From the NCBI GenBank assembly GCA_046719715.1, contig JBDNCJ010000005.1, positions 28,885-92,884 of the forward strand: 64,000 nt of DNA, in the 5' to 3' direction. Origin of the DNA: JANWWM01 sp046719715 (GTDB lineage Bacteria; Bacteroidota; Chlorobiia; Chlorobiales; Thermochlorobacteraceae). The notes below the pieces were generated by a model. That model saw only the letters and a list, made by a program, of their open reading frames with translations, searched no databases and was not told the DNA's origin. How positions within the stretch are numbered: the stretch's first letter is position 1; every line of letters begins with the position of its first letter. Positions 17,124-26,081 of the stretch are shown here, piece after piece. The position numbers and the translations under genes are program-made.

Positions 17124-18397
17124 TGAAACAGTGGCTCCAATCGCTTCGCGACTCATATCTCGTCAAGCAAACGCTCTTGCTTTATGGCTCGCAATTGGTG
17201 ATGACAGGCTTCGGCGTGCTGGCTTACATTCTCATGGCGCGTGAAATGAGCAAAGAAGATTTCGGCGACCGAGAGGTCATTATGAAACTTGCCGTCTTTG
17301 CAAGCGGCTTCTTTGAGTTCGGAATCTTAACGGCGGGCGCAAGGCTTCTGGCAATCCAACCCGATAAAGCACGAGAGCGACAACTCTTTTCCTTAATGCT
17401 CTGGGTTGCATTGATATTGCTTTCACTCTTTGCACTCTTTTTATTTGCTGCAAGTTTTTTCGTTGATGCACTCTTTCAAACCAGCAAGCCGATTGGCGCA
17501 ACGCTGGCGCTCTTTTCGCTTCCGCTCGCGTTCATCGTGTTCAAAATCTATTTTCAACTGCTTTATCAAGGCACAAACGAGATGCTCAAACTCTCGTTCT
17601 ACAACGCCAGCGTGCAAATCGTATTTCTCGCGCTGTTGGCTGTGCTTTGGTGGCAGGAGCGTGTAACAACGTTTTTCGTCATTGCGGCTTATTCGCTCTC
17701 CTCTTGCGTGGTCGCGCTCTTCCTGATTGCAAAAGGCAAACCAAGTATGGTGCCATTGGGGACATTCAAAGCGGAGTTATGGGAGGAAATCAAGCGGTAT
17801 GGCGCGAAGTTCTACATCGGGCGCACGCTCGCCGTCTTGACACAAAATTTAGATTCCTTGCTACTCGCAACATTCTTCACCAGTGTGAATGTGGGTGTTT
17901 ATTCAGTGATGGTCTTCTTTGTTTCGCCAATGCAGATGTTCTCTGATGCTTACTTGGTGGTGCGGTTCAAAAAACTCTCGTCGTTGGAAGTCATTCCGAC
18001 ATCGCTTCTCAAAGCCAACGCCTTGGTGCTTCTGACCATGAGCGCAATGTATCTTGTGGCAGGACATTGGCTAATTCAATGGCTATTTCCAAAATACAGC
18101 GAACACACCGTGCTTCTTTATCCGCTTCTTTTGGCGATGCTTCTGAACGGACTGTCAAAGCCTTACAATTATTTTTTCTCCGCAAAGGGTATGGGCGATG
18201 TGCTTCTGCGCGTCGCACTTGTCTTCACAGCGTCAAATCTGGTGATGAACTTTTGGCTCATTCCAAACTATGCCGAAATGGGCGCGGCAGTAGCAATGCT
18301 AATCTCAATGACCGCGCTATCGGCAATTCAAGTCTTTCTCTACACAAGAAACAAAGAAACAGTTGCGGTTACATCGAGAGATAAAAATGAGCAATAA
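17123..18397 (+). CDS. Polysaccharide flippase (Wzx-like, MATE/MVF superfamily)
   Basis: Integral inner-membrane protein of 424 residues with about 12 predicted helices, expected to move lipid-linked oligosaccharide across the membrane. The ATG at 17123 is chosen for the TGATG overlap with the glycosyltransferase. Typical features are the N-terminal YGSQLVMTGFGVLAYILMAR, LTQNLDSLLLATFF in the middle, and KPYNYFFSAKGMGDVLLRV near the end. It closes the operon of two methyltransferases, an orphan protein and a GT4 enzyme. Substrate is unknown. Confidence 0.87.
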   Translation: MKQWLQSLRDSYLVKQTLLLYGSQLVMTGFGVLAYILMAREMSKEDFGDREVIMKLAVFASGFFEFGILTAGARLLAIQPDKARERQLFSLMLWVALILLSLFALFLFAASFFVDALFQTSKPIGATLALFSLPLAFIVFKIYFQLLYQGTNEMLKLSFYNASVQIVFLALLAVLWWQERVTTFFVIAAYSLSSCVVALFLIAKGKPSMVPLGTFKAELWEEIKRYGAKFYIGRTLAVLTQNLDSLLLATFFTSVNVGVYSVMVFFVSPMQMFSDAYLVVRFKKLSSLEVIPTSLLKANALVLLTMSAMYLVAGHWLIQWLFPKYSEHTVLLYPLLLAMLLNGLSKPYNYFFSAKGMGDVLLRVALVFTASNLVMNFWLIPNYAEMGAAVAMLISMTALSAIQVFLYTRNKETVAVTSRDKNEQ

Positions 18398-18441
18398 GCA
18401 ATGGAGAATGGAAAGAAATTGTTATCCACTGCTTATTGCTC
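18389..18441. repeat. Imperfect 16-bp inverted repeat between convergent genes
   Basis: The arm at 18389-18404 (GAGCAATAAGCAATGG) pairs with 18426-18441 (CCACTGCTTATTGCTC), 15 of 16 bases matching, around a 21-base loop. It overlaps the flippase stop codon and faces the end of the lysine aminotransferase gene. There is no T-run, so a standard intrinsic terminator is unlikely. Confidence 0.6.
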
Positions 18442-18487
18442 GTTACTCAATGTTGTTGGAGTTTTACTCTGCGCTGCGTCGTCAAGG

Positions 18488-19906
18488 TTAGAGCGTTGAC
18501 TTGATAGCATTACGAACAAGCGCCATGCCGTCTTCGGCTTCGGCAAGCGTGAGCGTGAGCGGCGGGCGGAATCGGACGGTGCGCTCGCCACAGCCAAGCA
18601 TCACGACGCCTTGCTTCATGGCTTCGCTGATGAACTTGTTGCGCGTGGCTTTGTCGGGCAAATCAAAAGCGCACATTAAACCTCTGCCGCGCGGATTGGA
18701 GACCGTTCCCTTAAATTCTTCGGCGAGCAACTGAATTTTGGTGAGCAAAAACGCGCCGATGTTCTTTGCGTTTGTCAGTAAGTTTTCTTGTTCGATAATT
18801 TCAAGATACTTTTTTGAACGAAGCATATCGACCAAATTTCCGCCCCAAGTGGAGTTGATGCGGCTGGGCACATGAAAGACATTGTCTTCAATCTCGTCAA
18901 TGCGCGTGGTCGACATAAAGCCGCACACTTGGGTTTTCTTACCGAAGGCAATCATATCGGGCAAGCAGAGTTCCTCGCCAACACAACGACCGAGTGTTTT
19001 ACAAGTCGTATCGCCAACGGCGCACGGATTGCCCGTGTTCAGCAGTTGTTCCGCCGCCCACATCGTGCCTGTAAGTCCTAACCCGGTTTGCACTTCGTCA
19101 AAAATCAGCATGGCGTCGTTCTCGAGCGAGAGCAAACGCAAGGCTTTAAGAAATTCGGGACGGAAATGATTGTCGCCGCCTTCGCCTTGAATGGGTTCAA
19201 TAACAATCGCGGCAATGTCGTCAGGATTGTCATGAAAGGCTTGTTTAATTTCTGCAATGGCTTGTGCCTCGAGTTTTTGAACTTCTTCAAGATGAGCATC
19301 GTTGAGCGGGAAAGTGATTTTCGGATTCGTGATTCGAGGCCAATTGAACTTCGGGAAGAGGTCAGTTTTCGCAGGGTCGGTGTTCGTCATGGAGAGCGTG
19401 TAGCCGCTTCGTCCGTGAAAGGCTTGTTTGAAATGAATGACTTGATGTCCTTTCTCGGTCTTGTAGCCTTTTCTAAAATTTTTCTTAACCTTCCAATCGA
19501 AGGCGGCTTTCATGGCGTTTTCAACAGCGAGCGCGCCGCCTGCAATCCAAAAGGTGTATTTCATGCCTTTTGGCATAGCCAGTTGACGAAAGGTTTCGAC
19601 GAATTCCGCCATTTCAACGGAATAGATGTCGGAGTTTGAGGGATTAACAATCGCCGCATAAAGGAGTTTATCCAGAAAGACTTTGTCGTTCCAAATGGCG
19701 GGGTGATTCGCGCCAATCGGTGCAGAGGCGACAAAGGTGAAGAAATCCAATAAACTGCGCTTGGAGACGGCATCGTAGAGATACGCGCCGCTACTTTTCT
19801 GAATGTCTAAAATCATATCCAATCCATCAACCAGCATGGATTTGGAAAGAATTTGGTGCACGAGTTCGGGGGCGATGTCTTTCTTATAGAGTGTTGGTGA
19901 AGTCAT
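18488..19906 (-). CDS. lat: L-lysine 6-transaminase (lysine epsilon-aminotransferase)
   Basis: PLP-dependent class III aminotransferase of 472 residues that moves the epsilon-amino group of lysine to 2-oxoglutarate, giving the piperideine precursor of 2-aminoadipate. Supporting motifs are FWIAGGALAVENAMKAAFDW, IVIEPIQGEGGDNHF, the cofactor aspartate in LIFDEVQTGLGLTG, and the PLP lysine in MIAFGKKTQVCGF. Just before that lysine is an unusual insertion with four cysteines (NPCAVGDTTCKTLGRC then VGEELCLPD, near 18960-19035). It is convergent with the flippase and divergent from rnhB. Confidence 0.87.
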   Translation of the reverse strand: MTSPTLYKKDIAPELVHQILSKSMLVDGLDMILDIQKSSGAYLYDAVSKRSLLDFFTFVASAPIGANHPAIWNDKVFLDKLLYAAIVNPSNSDIYSVEMAEFVETFRQLAMPKGMKYTFWIAGGALAVENAMKAAFDWKVKKNFRKGYKTEKGHQVIHFKQAFHGRSGYTLSMTNTDPAKTDLFPKFNWPRITNPKITFPLNDAHLEEVQKLEAQAIAEIKQAFHDNPDDIAAIVIEPIQGEGGDNHFRPEFLKALRLLSLENDAMLIFDEVQTGLGLTGTMWAAEQLLNTGNPCAVGDTTCKTLGRCVGEELCLPDMIAFGKKTQVCGFMSTTRIDEIEDNVFHVPSRINSTWGGNLVDMLRSKKYLEIIEQENLLTNAKNIGAFLLTKIQLLAEEFKGTVSNPRGRGLMCAFDLPDKATRNKFISEAMKQGVVMLGCGERTVRFRPPLTLTLAEAEDGMALVRNAIKSTL

Positions 19907-20079
19907 ACATCGAGTTCCGTTTAGCGTTAGTGACGTTAAGATTTAATGAAGGAGGCAGATTCTTGTATGAACTTGAACCGTGTGAGCATTGCGGATGCAA
20001 GCCGAACTGCCGCAACAGGTTTAGTAAGTTAGAGATGTTTTCTCGCTTCACAAAAGAAAATCGACGGGCACAGTCAGAA

Positions 20080-20697
20080 ATGAAAACCGATTTTGAGATG
20101 CCGTATTGGCAGATGTATTCGCAGATTGCAGGCGTTGACGAAGTCGGGCGCGGTTGTTTGGCGGGTGCGGTAGTTGCCGCCGCCGTTGTTTTTGAGCGCG
20201 ACTTCAAGCCAAAAGGCATCTTGCAACAGGTCAACGACTCCAAACAACTTCCGCCGTCCTTGCGCGAAGAACTTGCCGCTGCAATTAAGAAAACCGCAAA
20301 AAGTTATGCCCTCGCCGAAGTGCCACCAAGCGAGATTGATAAACACAACATTCTCAACGCAACCATGCGTGCTATGAACCAAGCCATCGAGCGACTTTCG
20401 CCTTTGCCTGATTTTCTCTTCATTGATGGCAATTACTTCAAACCCGTGCTTCCAATTCCGTTTCAAACTGTCGTGAAAGGCGACTCGAGCGTCTTCTCTA
20501 TCGCCGCCGCGTCCATTTTAGCCAAAGTCCACCGTGATAACTTGATGAAGCAATTAGATGCCGACTATCCGCAATACGGCTTCGCCAAGCACGTCGGATA
20601 TGCCACGCGCGAACACATCGATGCAATAAAGAAATACGGACGGTGCGCGATTCACCGACAAAGTTTCAAGCTCAAAGCTCTTTCAGAAAAAATGTAG
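20080..20697 (+). CDS. rnhB: Ribonuclease HII
   Basis: Removes RNA from RNA-DNA hybrids, including single ribonucleotides. It has 205 residues from the ATG at 20080, which sits just before the conserved IAGVDEVGRGCLAGAVVAAA motif carrying the first catalytic Asp-Glu pair. Later motifs are VNDSKQLPPSLREEL, FLFIDGNYF, VVKGDSSVFSIAAASILAKV with another acidic ligand, and the C-terminal YGFAKHVGY. The open frame extends upstream to 19891, but those residues overlap the promoter region shared with lat and look non-coding. Confidence 0.93.
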   Translation: MKTDFEMPYWQMYSQIAGVDEVGRGCLAGAVVAAAVVFERDFKPKGILQQVNDSKQLPPSLREELAAAIKKTAKSYALAEVPPSEIDKHNILNATMRAMNQAIERLSPLPDFLFIDGNYFKPVLPIPFQTVVKGDSSVFSIAAASILAKVHRDNLMKQLDADYPQYGFAKHVGYATREHIDAIKKYGRCAIHRQSFKLKALSEKM

Positions 20698-20769
20698 ACC
20701 AAAGGAAATTATTTTTGATTGTTTGAACATTTATGTTCAAGTTCTGTTTTCGCTGATAGAAGAGACGCC

Positions 20770-20782
20770 TGCACGTCGTGCA
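20770..20782. promoter_or_regulatory. Short palindrome upstream of the metalloprotease gene
   Basis: TGCACGTCGTGCA is a perfect palindrome around one central base, 57 bases before the start of the T9SS metalloprotease gene. It could be an operator. No regulator can be assigned from the sequence. Confidence 0.3.
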
Positions 20783-20839
20783 CGTTTTAAGAATCAGCGT
20801 TAGGCTCATTCACCAACAACTAACAAAGGAAAGAACGAA

Positions 20840-23368
20840 ATGAAAAGAAAACAACTCCTGCTACTCTTATGTTTGTCGCAGACAGTATTAGCGCAAGATT
20901 TCAGGCAGGAACCTATCGGCGAAATTCAACACGTCGAGTTTGTGCGATTTATCGATGAAAATGGAAATTCATCGTGCAGGCAATTCACGCGAACTGCTGA
21001 AGAAGCCGCCGCACTGGAAGAAGCAAAGGCGAAAGCGGGAATGGTCGTGTTACAAAACACCGTTGGAAGACGCGCACAGGGGCAAGGGCTCGACATTGTG
21101 TTGAGAGGCACGCCGCAACTGCTCCAATTTCCTGCCGCAGTAACCGCATTTGAAGTCGCGGCACAACGGCTCGAAGCCTACATTGCCAATCCCATTACGG
21201 TCGTCATTGACGTCGACTACGGTCCAACGCGCTTCGGTTCGCCTTGGGGACCTGGCGTATTAGGTTCAACGAGTTCAGCCGTTATTTCGCTGTCGGGCTA
21301 CACGGTTCGTCGCTTTGCGGATTCGCTCATTGCGCGTGCGCCGGGCTACGCGCCAATCTACAACGCCATTCCGCAACCCGTTCCAAATACGGCGGGCGCG
21401 CCAAATCCACTGCCCTCTGGCACGACGCCAAATCTTCAAGCCCTCGGCATTCTGAACGCCAACGGCAACTTGCTTAGCCCTGTGCCCAGCATTGGATTTA
21501 ACTCAAACTTCCCGTTTGACCTTGACCCCAGCAACGGTATTTCACCTGGACAAACCGATTTTGACGCAGTAGCGGTTCACGAAATCGGGCACGCGTTAGG
21601 GTTTGTCTCCGTCATTGGCTCAAACACAAACTTCTTGCGCACGTGGGATTTCTTCCGATTTCGTCCAGGTGCCGTTACCAATCTGCAAACCTTCGCAACC
21701 GCTCAACGTGTCAACACGCCGGGGCCGAGCCCAAGCGGCGGCGACCAAGTCTTCTGGGACGGCACGCGCGAATGGGAAGTCTCAACCGCACGCGGCGACC
21801 GCACCGGCGGCGATGGTCAGCAAGCCTCACACTGGCGCGACGACGCTCAACGCGGTAATGTGCCGCTTCTGGAGCGCAAAATCGGTATCATGGATCCAAA
21901 CCTCGCCGCAGGCGTGCGCGACACGCTCAAATTCGCCGACTGGAAAGCTCTCGGCGTGATGGGCTGGCAAGTAACTAAAATCGAAGAAGTCAAAAACGTT
22001 CAAGTAACCAGCGACTTCCAAACTCCAACCTCCGTTCAACTGCAATGGACGAATCCGCAATTCACAGTCGGCGGCGGCACGATTGAAAACCTTGAAATCT
22101 TGCTCTTCCGAAATAATCAACTCATCACGGCGTTCGCGAGCGCGCAACCCAATCAAACCGTTACATTCAGCGATACCGGCTTAACGCAGTATGCAACGGC
22201 GACCTACACCATCTACGCGCACGACCCCGACTTAGAAGACTCTGGATTCCCCGTTTCAAGAGACATCACTGTTGGCGGCTCGCCGCGCCCTGCCGCGCCT
22301 ACAGAAATTACTGCACGAAGCAACGAAAGCACGGTGGTTGTCAGAGTAACCGCCCCGACCGTCCATGACGACGGCACAACGCTGCACAACCTAAGCGCGA
22401 TTCGTTTGTTCCGTCTCAATACACAGCCTCAAAACTTGGTGACTGAATTGACCCTCGCAACGACGGACACCGGAAAAACCTTCACCTTCACCGATACGCC
22501 ACCGCGTCGCCCAATTCCAAACTACAACTACGTGGCACAGTTTATTGGTGCTGCGCCGCCAAGCGTCAATGCCGTCGGTCTAGAACGCTCTACGTCCAAC
22601 ATTCGCGCGGGCGTTGTTCAAAATGCGAACTACACCGAAACCTTCGAAACCAGCCGACGAAGCGTGGTTGAAGACTTCGCGTGGGATAGCACGAACACCC
22701 TCGCCTACCAAAGCACTTGGTCGTTTGGCGCGCTAAACTACGGCGCAAACCTCGACGCTTCCGCCTACATTCCGCAAACGCGCATGCTCAATGGCGGCGA
22801 ATTACGCTTTTGGACGATTTGCCGCACCGGCGCAAATGACTCCGGTGTCGTTGAAATCTCGAAAAATCGTGGTGCAACATGGTCGCCCGTTCTGACCTTA
22901 TCGAGCAACACTCACCCCGAATGGGCGGCAGGTCAAAATGTGTGGTTCGAAAAAAGCATCTCGCTTTCCAGTTTCAACACGGATACTATTGTAACCCGCT
23001 TCCGATTGCTCAGCAGCGCAAGCGGCGGCGGATTCGGTTGGCTCATCGATGATATTGCGCTCTCGCAAGGCACGCTCTCGACCAATCCGCAAACGAGCAA
23101 GCCGTATCAATTTGCATTAGAACAAAATTATCCGAACCCCTTCAACCCAACCACGACGATTCAGTATGAATTGGCTTCGCCAAGCGAAGTCAAGCTGCGC
23201 GTCTTTGATGTTTTGGGACGTGAAGTCGCAACACTCGTCAATGCGCGTCAAAGTGCTGGACGCTATCGAGCCGAGTTCAATGCAACTGCGCTTTCCAGCG
23301 GCGTGTATTTCTACCGATTAGAAACGCAGGACTTTACGCAGACGAGGAAAATGTTTTTGGTGAAGTAA
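20840..23368 (+). CDS. Secreted zinc metalloprotease with T9SS sorting domain
   Basis: Large extracellular protein of 842 residues. A signal peptide (MKRKQLLLLLCLSQTVLAQ) is followed by a metalloprotease domain with HEIGHALGFVSVIG at ~246-259, a metzincin-like HExxHxxG where the third metal ligand is not an obvious His. Residues ~385-580 resemble two fibronectin type III-like domains, then a ~160-residue beta-rich module. The last ~85 residues are the type IX sorting domain (EQNYPNPFNPTTTIQYEL, FDVLGREVATLV, SSGVYFYRLET). It is probably surface-attached or released. An AAGGAAAG ribosome-binding site precedes the ATG. Confidence 0.88.
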   Translation: MKRKQLLLLLCLSQTVLAQDFRQEPIGEIQHVEFVRFIDENGNSSCRQFTRTAEEAAALEEAKAKAGMVVLQNTVGRRAQGQGLDIVLRGTPQLLQFPAAVTAFEVAAQRLEAYIANPITVVIDVDYGPTRFGSPWGPGVLGSTSSAVISLSGYTVRRFADSLIARAPGYAPIYNAIPQPVPNTAGAPNPLPSGTTPNLQALGILNANGNLLSPVPSIGFNSNFPFDLDPSNGISPGQTDFDAVAVHEIGHALGFVSVIGSNTNFLRTWDFFRFRPGAVTNLQTFATAQRVNTPGPSPSGGDQVFWDGTREWEVSTARGDRTGGDGQQASHWRDDAQRGNVPLLERKIGIMDPNLAAGVRDTLKFADWKALGVMGWQVTKIEEVKNVQVTSDFQTPTSVQLQWTNPQFTVGGGTIENLEILLFRNNQLITAFASAQPNQTVTFSDTGLTQYATATYTIYAHDPDLEDSGFPVSRDITVGGSPRPAAPTEITARSNESTVVVRVTAPTVHDDGTTLHNLSAIRLFRLNTQPQNLVTELTLATTDTGKTFTFTDTPPRRPIPNYNYVAQFIGAAPPSVNAVGLERSTSNIRAGVVQNANYTETFETSRRSVVEDFAWDSTNTLAYQSTWSFGALNYGANLDASAYIPQTRMLNGGELRFWTICRTGANDSGVVEISKNRGATWSPVLTLSSNTHPEWAAGQNVWFEKSISLSSFNTDTIVTRFRLLSSASGGGFGWLIDDIALSQGTLSTNPQTSKPYQFALEQNYPNPFNPTTTIQYELASPSEVKLRVFDVLGREVATLVNARQSAGRYRAEFNATALSSGVYFYRLETQDFTQTRKMFLVK

Positions 23369-23401
23369 TTAAAATCCGCTTCCGAAAATCCGCATAAAAC
23401 A

Positions 23402-23430
23402 AAAACGGACGCGTTCAAGGCGTCCGTTTT
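23402..23430. terminator. Bidirectional intrinsic terminator
   Basis: A perfect 11-bp stem, AAAACGGACGC (23402-23412) and GCGTCCGTTTT (23420-23430), with a 7-base loop. It sits between the converging metalloprotease and ferredoxin genes, with a T-run at the end of each arm. Confidence 0.88.
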
Positions 23431-23449
23431 GCGTTTCGTTTGATGTGGC

Positions 23450-23770
23450 TTATCGCGCAAAGAAGGGCTTGTCGTAAAGTTCAAGCCGCTTTTCAGGCGT
23501 AAAGCGAAAATCGAGAATTTCGCCTTCGGGGCGAACCTCAATGAGCGCACCCGATGGGCATGCATCAACATCAAAACAAAGTTGACAAGAAATGCAGGCT
23601 TTTTGGTCGATGTAATACCGAAAGCCGCCTTCTTGCACGTCGCCGTAGAGTTTGACGCCAATGGCGTTAACTTTGGGCGGACATTGGTCTAAACAGAATC
23701 CGCATGCGATGCACAAGTTCTCGATAATGTCGTACTTGTTCTTCGCACGCTTTTTCACGGCTGCTGCCAT
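23450..23770 (-). CDS. Ferredoxin with two 4Fe-4S clusters
   Basis: Small iron-sulfur electron carrier of 106 residues. The ATG at 23770 is supported by a GGAGG ribosome-binding site. Cluster 1 is CIACGFCLDQCPP (C-x2-C-x2-C-x3-CP). Cluster 2 is CISCQLCFDVDACPSG, in which the third and fourth cysteines are separated by five residues, not three. The spacer between clusters includes GGFRYYIDQKA, and a ~30-residue C-terminal tail follows. It is divergent from mnmE. Partner enzymes are not visible nearby. Confidence 0.88.
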   Translation of the reverse strand: MAAAVKKRAKNKYDIIENLCIACGFCLDQCPPKVNAIGVKLYGDVQEGGFRYYIDQKACISCQLCFDVDACPSGALIEVRPEGEILDFRFTPEKRLELYDKPFFAR

Positions 23771-23919
23771 AGCAGTGTCCTCCGTTGTGGTTAATGGTTG
23801 TAAAAAATTATTTCCATGATGAATATAAGGGCTTTTCAATACGTTCCGAAATTCTCTTCGGGCGCGCGAAGTCGCTATGGACGATTAACCACGAACGATT
23901 TTCAGTCATCAGACGAGCA

Positions 23920-25311
23920 ATGAACCTTCTTGAACAAGAGCCGATTGCCGCCATTGCGACGGCGGCGGGCGAAAGTGCAATTTCCATCGTGCGCATGAGT
24001 GGCAAGGGTGTGCTGGAAATCGCTGATAAAGTCTTTCGCAAAGCGGGCGATAAAAATTTTTCATTCCTGAAAACGGATTCTCACACGGCGCATTACGGAC
24101 GACTCATTGATGCCAAAGGCGAGATGATTGACGAAGTCATGGCAATCGTCTACAAATCGCCGCGCTCTTTCACGATGGAAGATTCGGTTGAGTTCAACTG
24201 TCATGGCGGGGTGATTGTAACGCAGACTGTTCTCGAGACCTTGCTCGAGGCAGGCTGTCGCCTTGCTGAAGCGGGCGAATTTACGCGCCGTGCCTTTCTC
24301 AACGGGCGCATTGACTTAATTCAAGCCGAGGCGATTGGCGAAATGATTCATGCAAAAACGGCGGCGGCGTATCGCTCTGCGCTCTCGCACCTCAAAGGCG
24401 ACTTGTCTAAAAAACTCGCCGCCCTGCGCGAAGACCTGCTCAACGCCTGCTCCATGCTCGAGCTCGAGCTCGATTTCGGCGAAGAAGACGTCGAGTTTCA
24501 AAGCCGAGACGACCTCAAAGCCAAAATGCGAAACCTAAACCAAACGCTCACAGAACTTGCCGATTCGTTTAAGTTTGGAAAACTCGTTCAAGAGGGTGTG
24601 CGAACTGCCATCGTCGGCAGACCTAACGCGGGCAAATCCACCTTGCTCAACGCCTTGCTCGGCAAAGAGCGCGCCATTGTCAGCGACATCGCCGGCACCA
24701 CGCGCGATTACATCGAGGAAAGTTTCGTCATCGACGGCGTCTTGTTCAAACTCATCGACACGGCTGGACTGCGCGCAACGCACGACCAAATCGAAGGCGA
24801 AGGCATTCGACGCAGTTACGAAAAAATCGAAGAAGCCGACTTAATTCTTTATCTCATCGATGCCTCAAAGCCCATAGACCCCGATGAACAAAGGGAGATT
24901 GAAGCGATGCGCAAAAAAAATGCAGAAGCAAAACTGTTGACCGTGTTGAATAAAGCGGATAAGGTTGAGAATGTAGAATTCAGGATTGAGAATATAGAAG
25001 CATTGAAAATCTCTGCACTCACACGCGCAGGCATGGACGAATTGAAAACACGAATGAAATCGCTCGCACTTGGCACAGAAAAACTCTCAGAGGGAAGTAT
25101 CATGCTCACCAACCTTCGCCACTACGAGGCGATTCGCAATGCACTGCAAAGTTTAGCGCAAGCCGAAGCACAAGTTGAACGGCACGCGCCGACGGAACTC
25201 ATCGCCTCCGACCTGCGCGACGCGCTCCATCACATCGGCACTATCACGGGCAAAGTTTCTACCGACGATATTCTCAACAACATTTTCGCCAAGTTCTGCA
25301 TTGGAAAATGA
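23920..25311 (+). CDS. mnmE: tRNA modification GTPase MnmE
   Basis: With MnmG, forms cmnm5-uridine at the tRNA wobble position. The 463 residues from ATG 23920 give the standard N-terminus EQEPIAAIATAAGESAISIV (folate-binding domain), a helical domain, and a G domain with GRPNAGKSTLLNALLG (G1), the GTTRDYIEE loop, DTAGLR (G3) and LNKADK (G4). It ends in the invariant CIGK, whose cysteine is catalytic in this family. Residues before 23920 in the same frame are spurious. It is divergent from the ferredoxin gene. Confidence 0.96.
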   Translation: MNLLEQEPIAAIATAAGESAISIVRMSGKGVLEIADKVFRKAGDKNFSFLKTDSHTAHYGRLIDAKGEMIDEVMAIVYKSPRSFTMEDSVEFNCHGGVIVTQTVLETLLEAGCRLAEAGEFTRRAFLNGRIDLIQAEAIGEMIHAKTAAAYRSALSHLKGDLSKKLAALREDLLNACSMLELELDFGEEDVEFQSRDDLKAKMRNLNQTLTELADSFKFGKLVQEGVRTAIVGRPNAGKSTLLNALLGKERAIVSDIAGTTRDYIEESFVIDGVLFKLIDTAGLRATHDQIEGEGIRRSYEKIEEADLILYLIDASKPIDPDEQREIEAMRKKNAEAKLLTVLNKADKVENVEFRIENIEALKISALTRAGMDELKTRMKSLALGTEKLSEGSIMLTNLRHYEAIRNALQSLAQAEAQVERHAPTELIASDLRDALHHIGTITGKVSTDDILNNIFAKFCIGK

Positions 25312-25353
25312 GACGCGTTTGATTACCCAACTCCCAAAACAAACTTGAAACCA

Positions 25354-25737
25354 ATGAGTCGATTAACGGATAAAACAGACAGCGAGGCTCTTGACTTCAA
25401 AAGCAAAATCGCCGCCTTTGCGAACTTGTCTGATAATTGGGACGGACTCGGAACATCTGAGCCTTCTCAACTTGCAATTAGCAACGCGCTATTCGTTCTC
25501 GAAGCACTTTTCAAAAATGAGACGCTTCCCGATTTTGTCAATGCAACAAGCGATGACAGCATCGTTGTTCAGCTTCAACGAGAAAACGGTTTTTACTTGT
25601 TTGAATGCTTCAACAACGGCGATATTGTTTTCTTGAAAAAGCAAAACGGCAAGCGAGATGTGGTCGATTTACAAAAGTGGGATATTCAAAACGCGGTAGC
25701 TCAAATTTCTGCCAACAAAACCAATGCCTTGTTTTGA
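25354..25737 (+). CDS. Small hypothetical protein paired with a broken downstream gene
   Basis: A 127-residue soluble protein of unknown function. The ATG at 25354 is used, with a TTG at 25345 as alternative. It has the sequence DNWDGLGTSEPSQLAISNAL near residue 35, a WDG-containing motif I associate with small proteins encoded next to a partner of similar size, and a beta-rich C-terminal half. Its end overlaps the start of the next frame by 14 bases, as in coupled pairs. A toxin-antitoxin or defence role is possible but not shown. Confidence 0.6.
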   Translation: MSRLTDKTDSEALDFKSKIAAFANLSDNWDGLGTSEPSQLAISNALFVLEALFKNETLPDFVNATSDDSIVVQLQRENGFYLFECFNNGDIVFLKKQNGKRDVVDLQKWDIQNAVAQISANKTNALF

Positions 25738-26081
25738 CATTCCCGAAAGATTGCACGCAAACGGCAAATCGCTCGGTACACAATTTGCCGACGATGAGAA
25801 ACTCTTTCGCCGATTCGCGCAAACCGAACAGAATAAGCCCGCCATCATTAACGGCAAATTAACGCACGCCTCGTTCTCGCTTAAAGAAATGTCGGTCAAT
25901 CGAGACAAAGTATTCAGAGCGTCCCGAAGACGTGCTTTACAACATTAAAACGGGAAATCACTTTTGGGATTGCGGCATTTACGCCTTTCGCGTCGGCGAG
26001 ATTAAATCACTCTCACACCTCATAGACCTTCATCACCTCATCGCCGAAGTGGTTAATCACCTTCACGGCGATTTTGCCTGA
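25724..26081 (+). pseudogene. Frameshifted partner of the 25354 gene
   Basis: The first frame (25724-25948) reads MPCFDIPERLHANGKSLGTQ and then SLKEMSVNRDK. A second frame continues at 25911 with YSERPEDVLYNIKTGNHFW and CGIYAFRVGEIKS, up to the stop at 26079-26081. One extra base in the run CAAAG near 25907-25910 explains the break. Together the halves make about 100 residues of one protein. The C-terminal ~20 codons overlap the methylase remnant on the other strand and may be non-native. An assembly error is not excluded. Confidence 0.6.

Noticed and set aside
19891..20079. In-frame extension of rnhB upstream of 20080
   Set aside because: The extra 63 residues (with a CEHCGC stretch) overlap the divergent promoter region with lat, and RNase HII normally starts just before IAGVDEVGRG.
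23785..23919. In-frame extension of mnmE upstream of 23920
   Set aside because: MnmE starts at the EPIAAIATA block; the extension would overlap the ferredoxin start region and has no conserved sequence.
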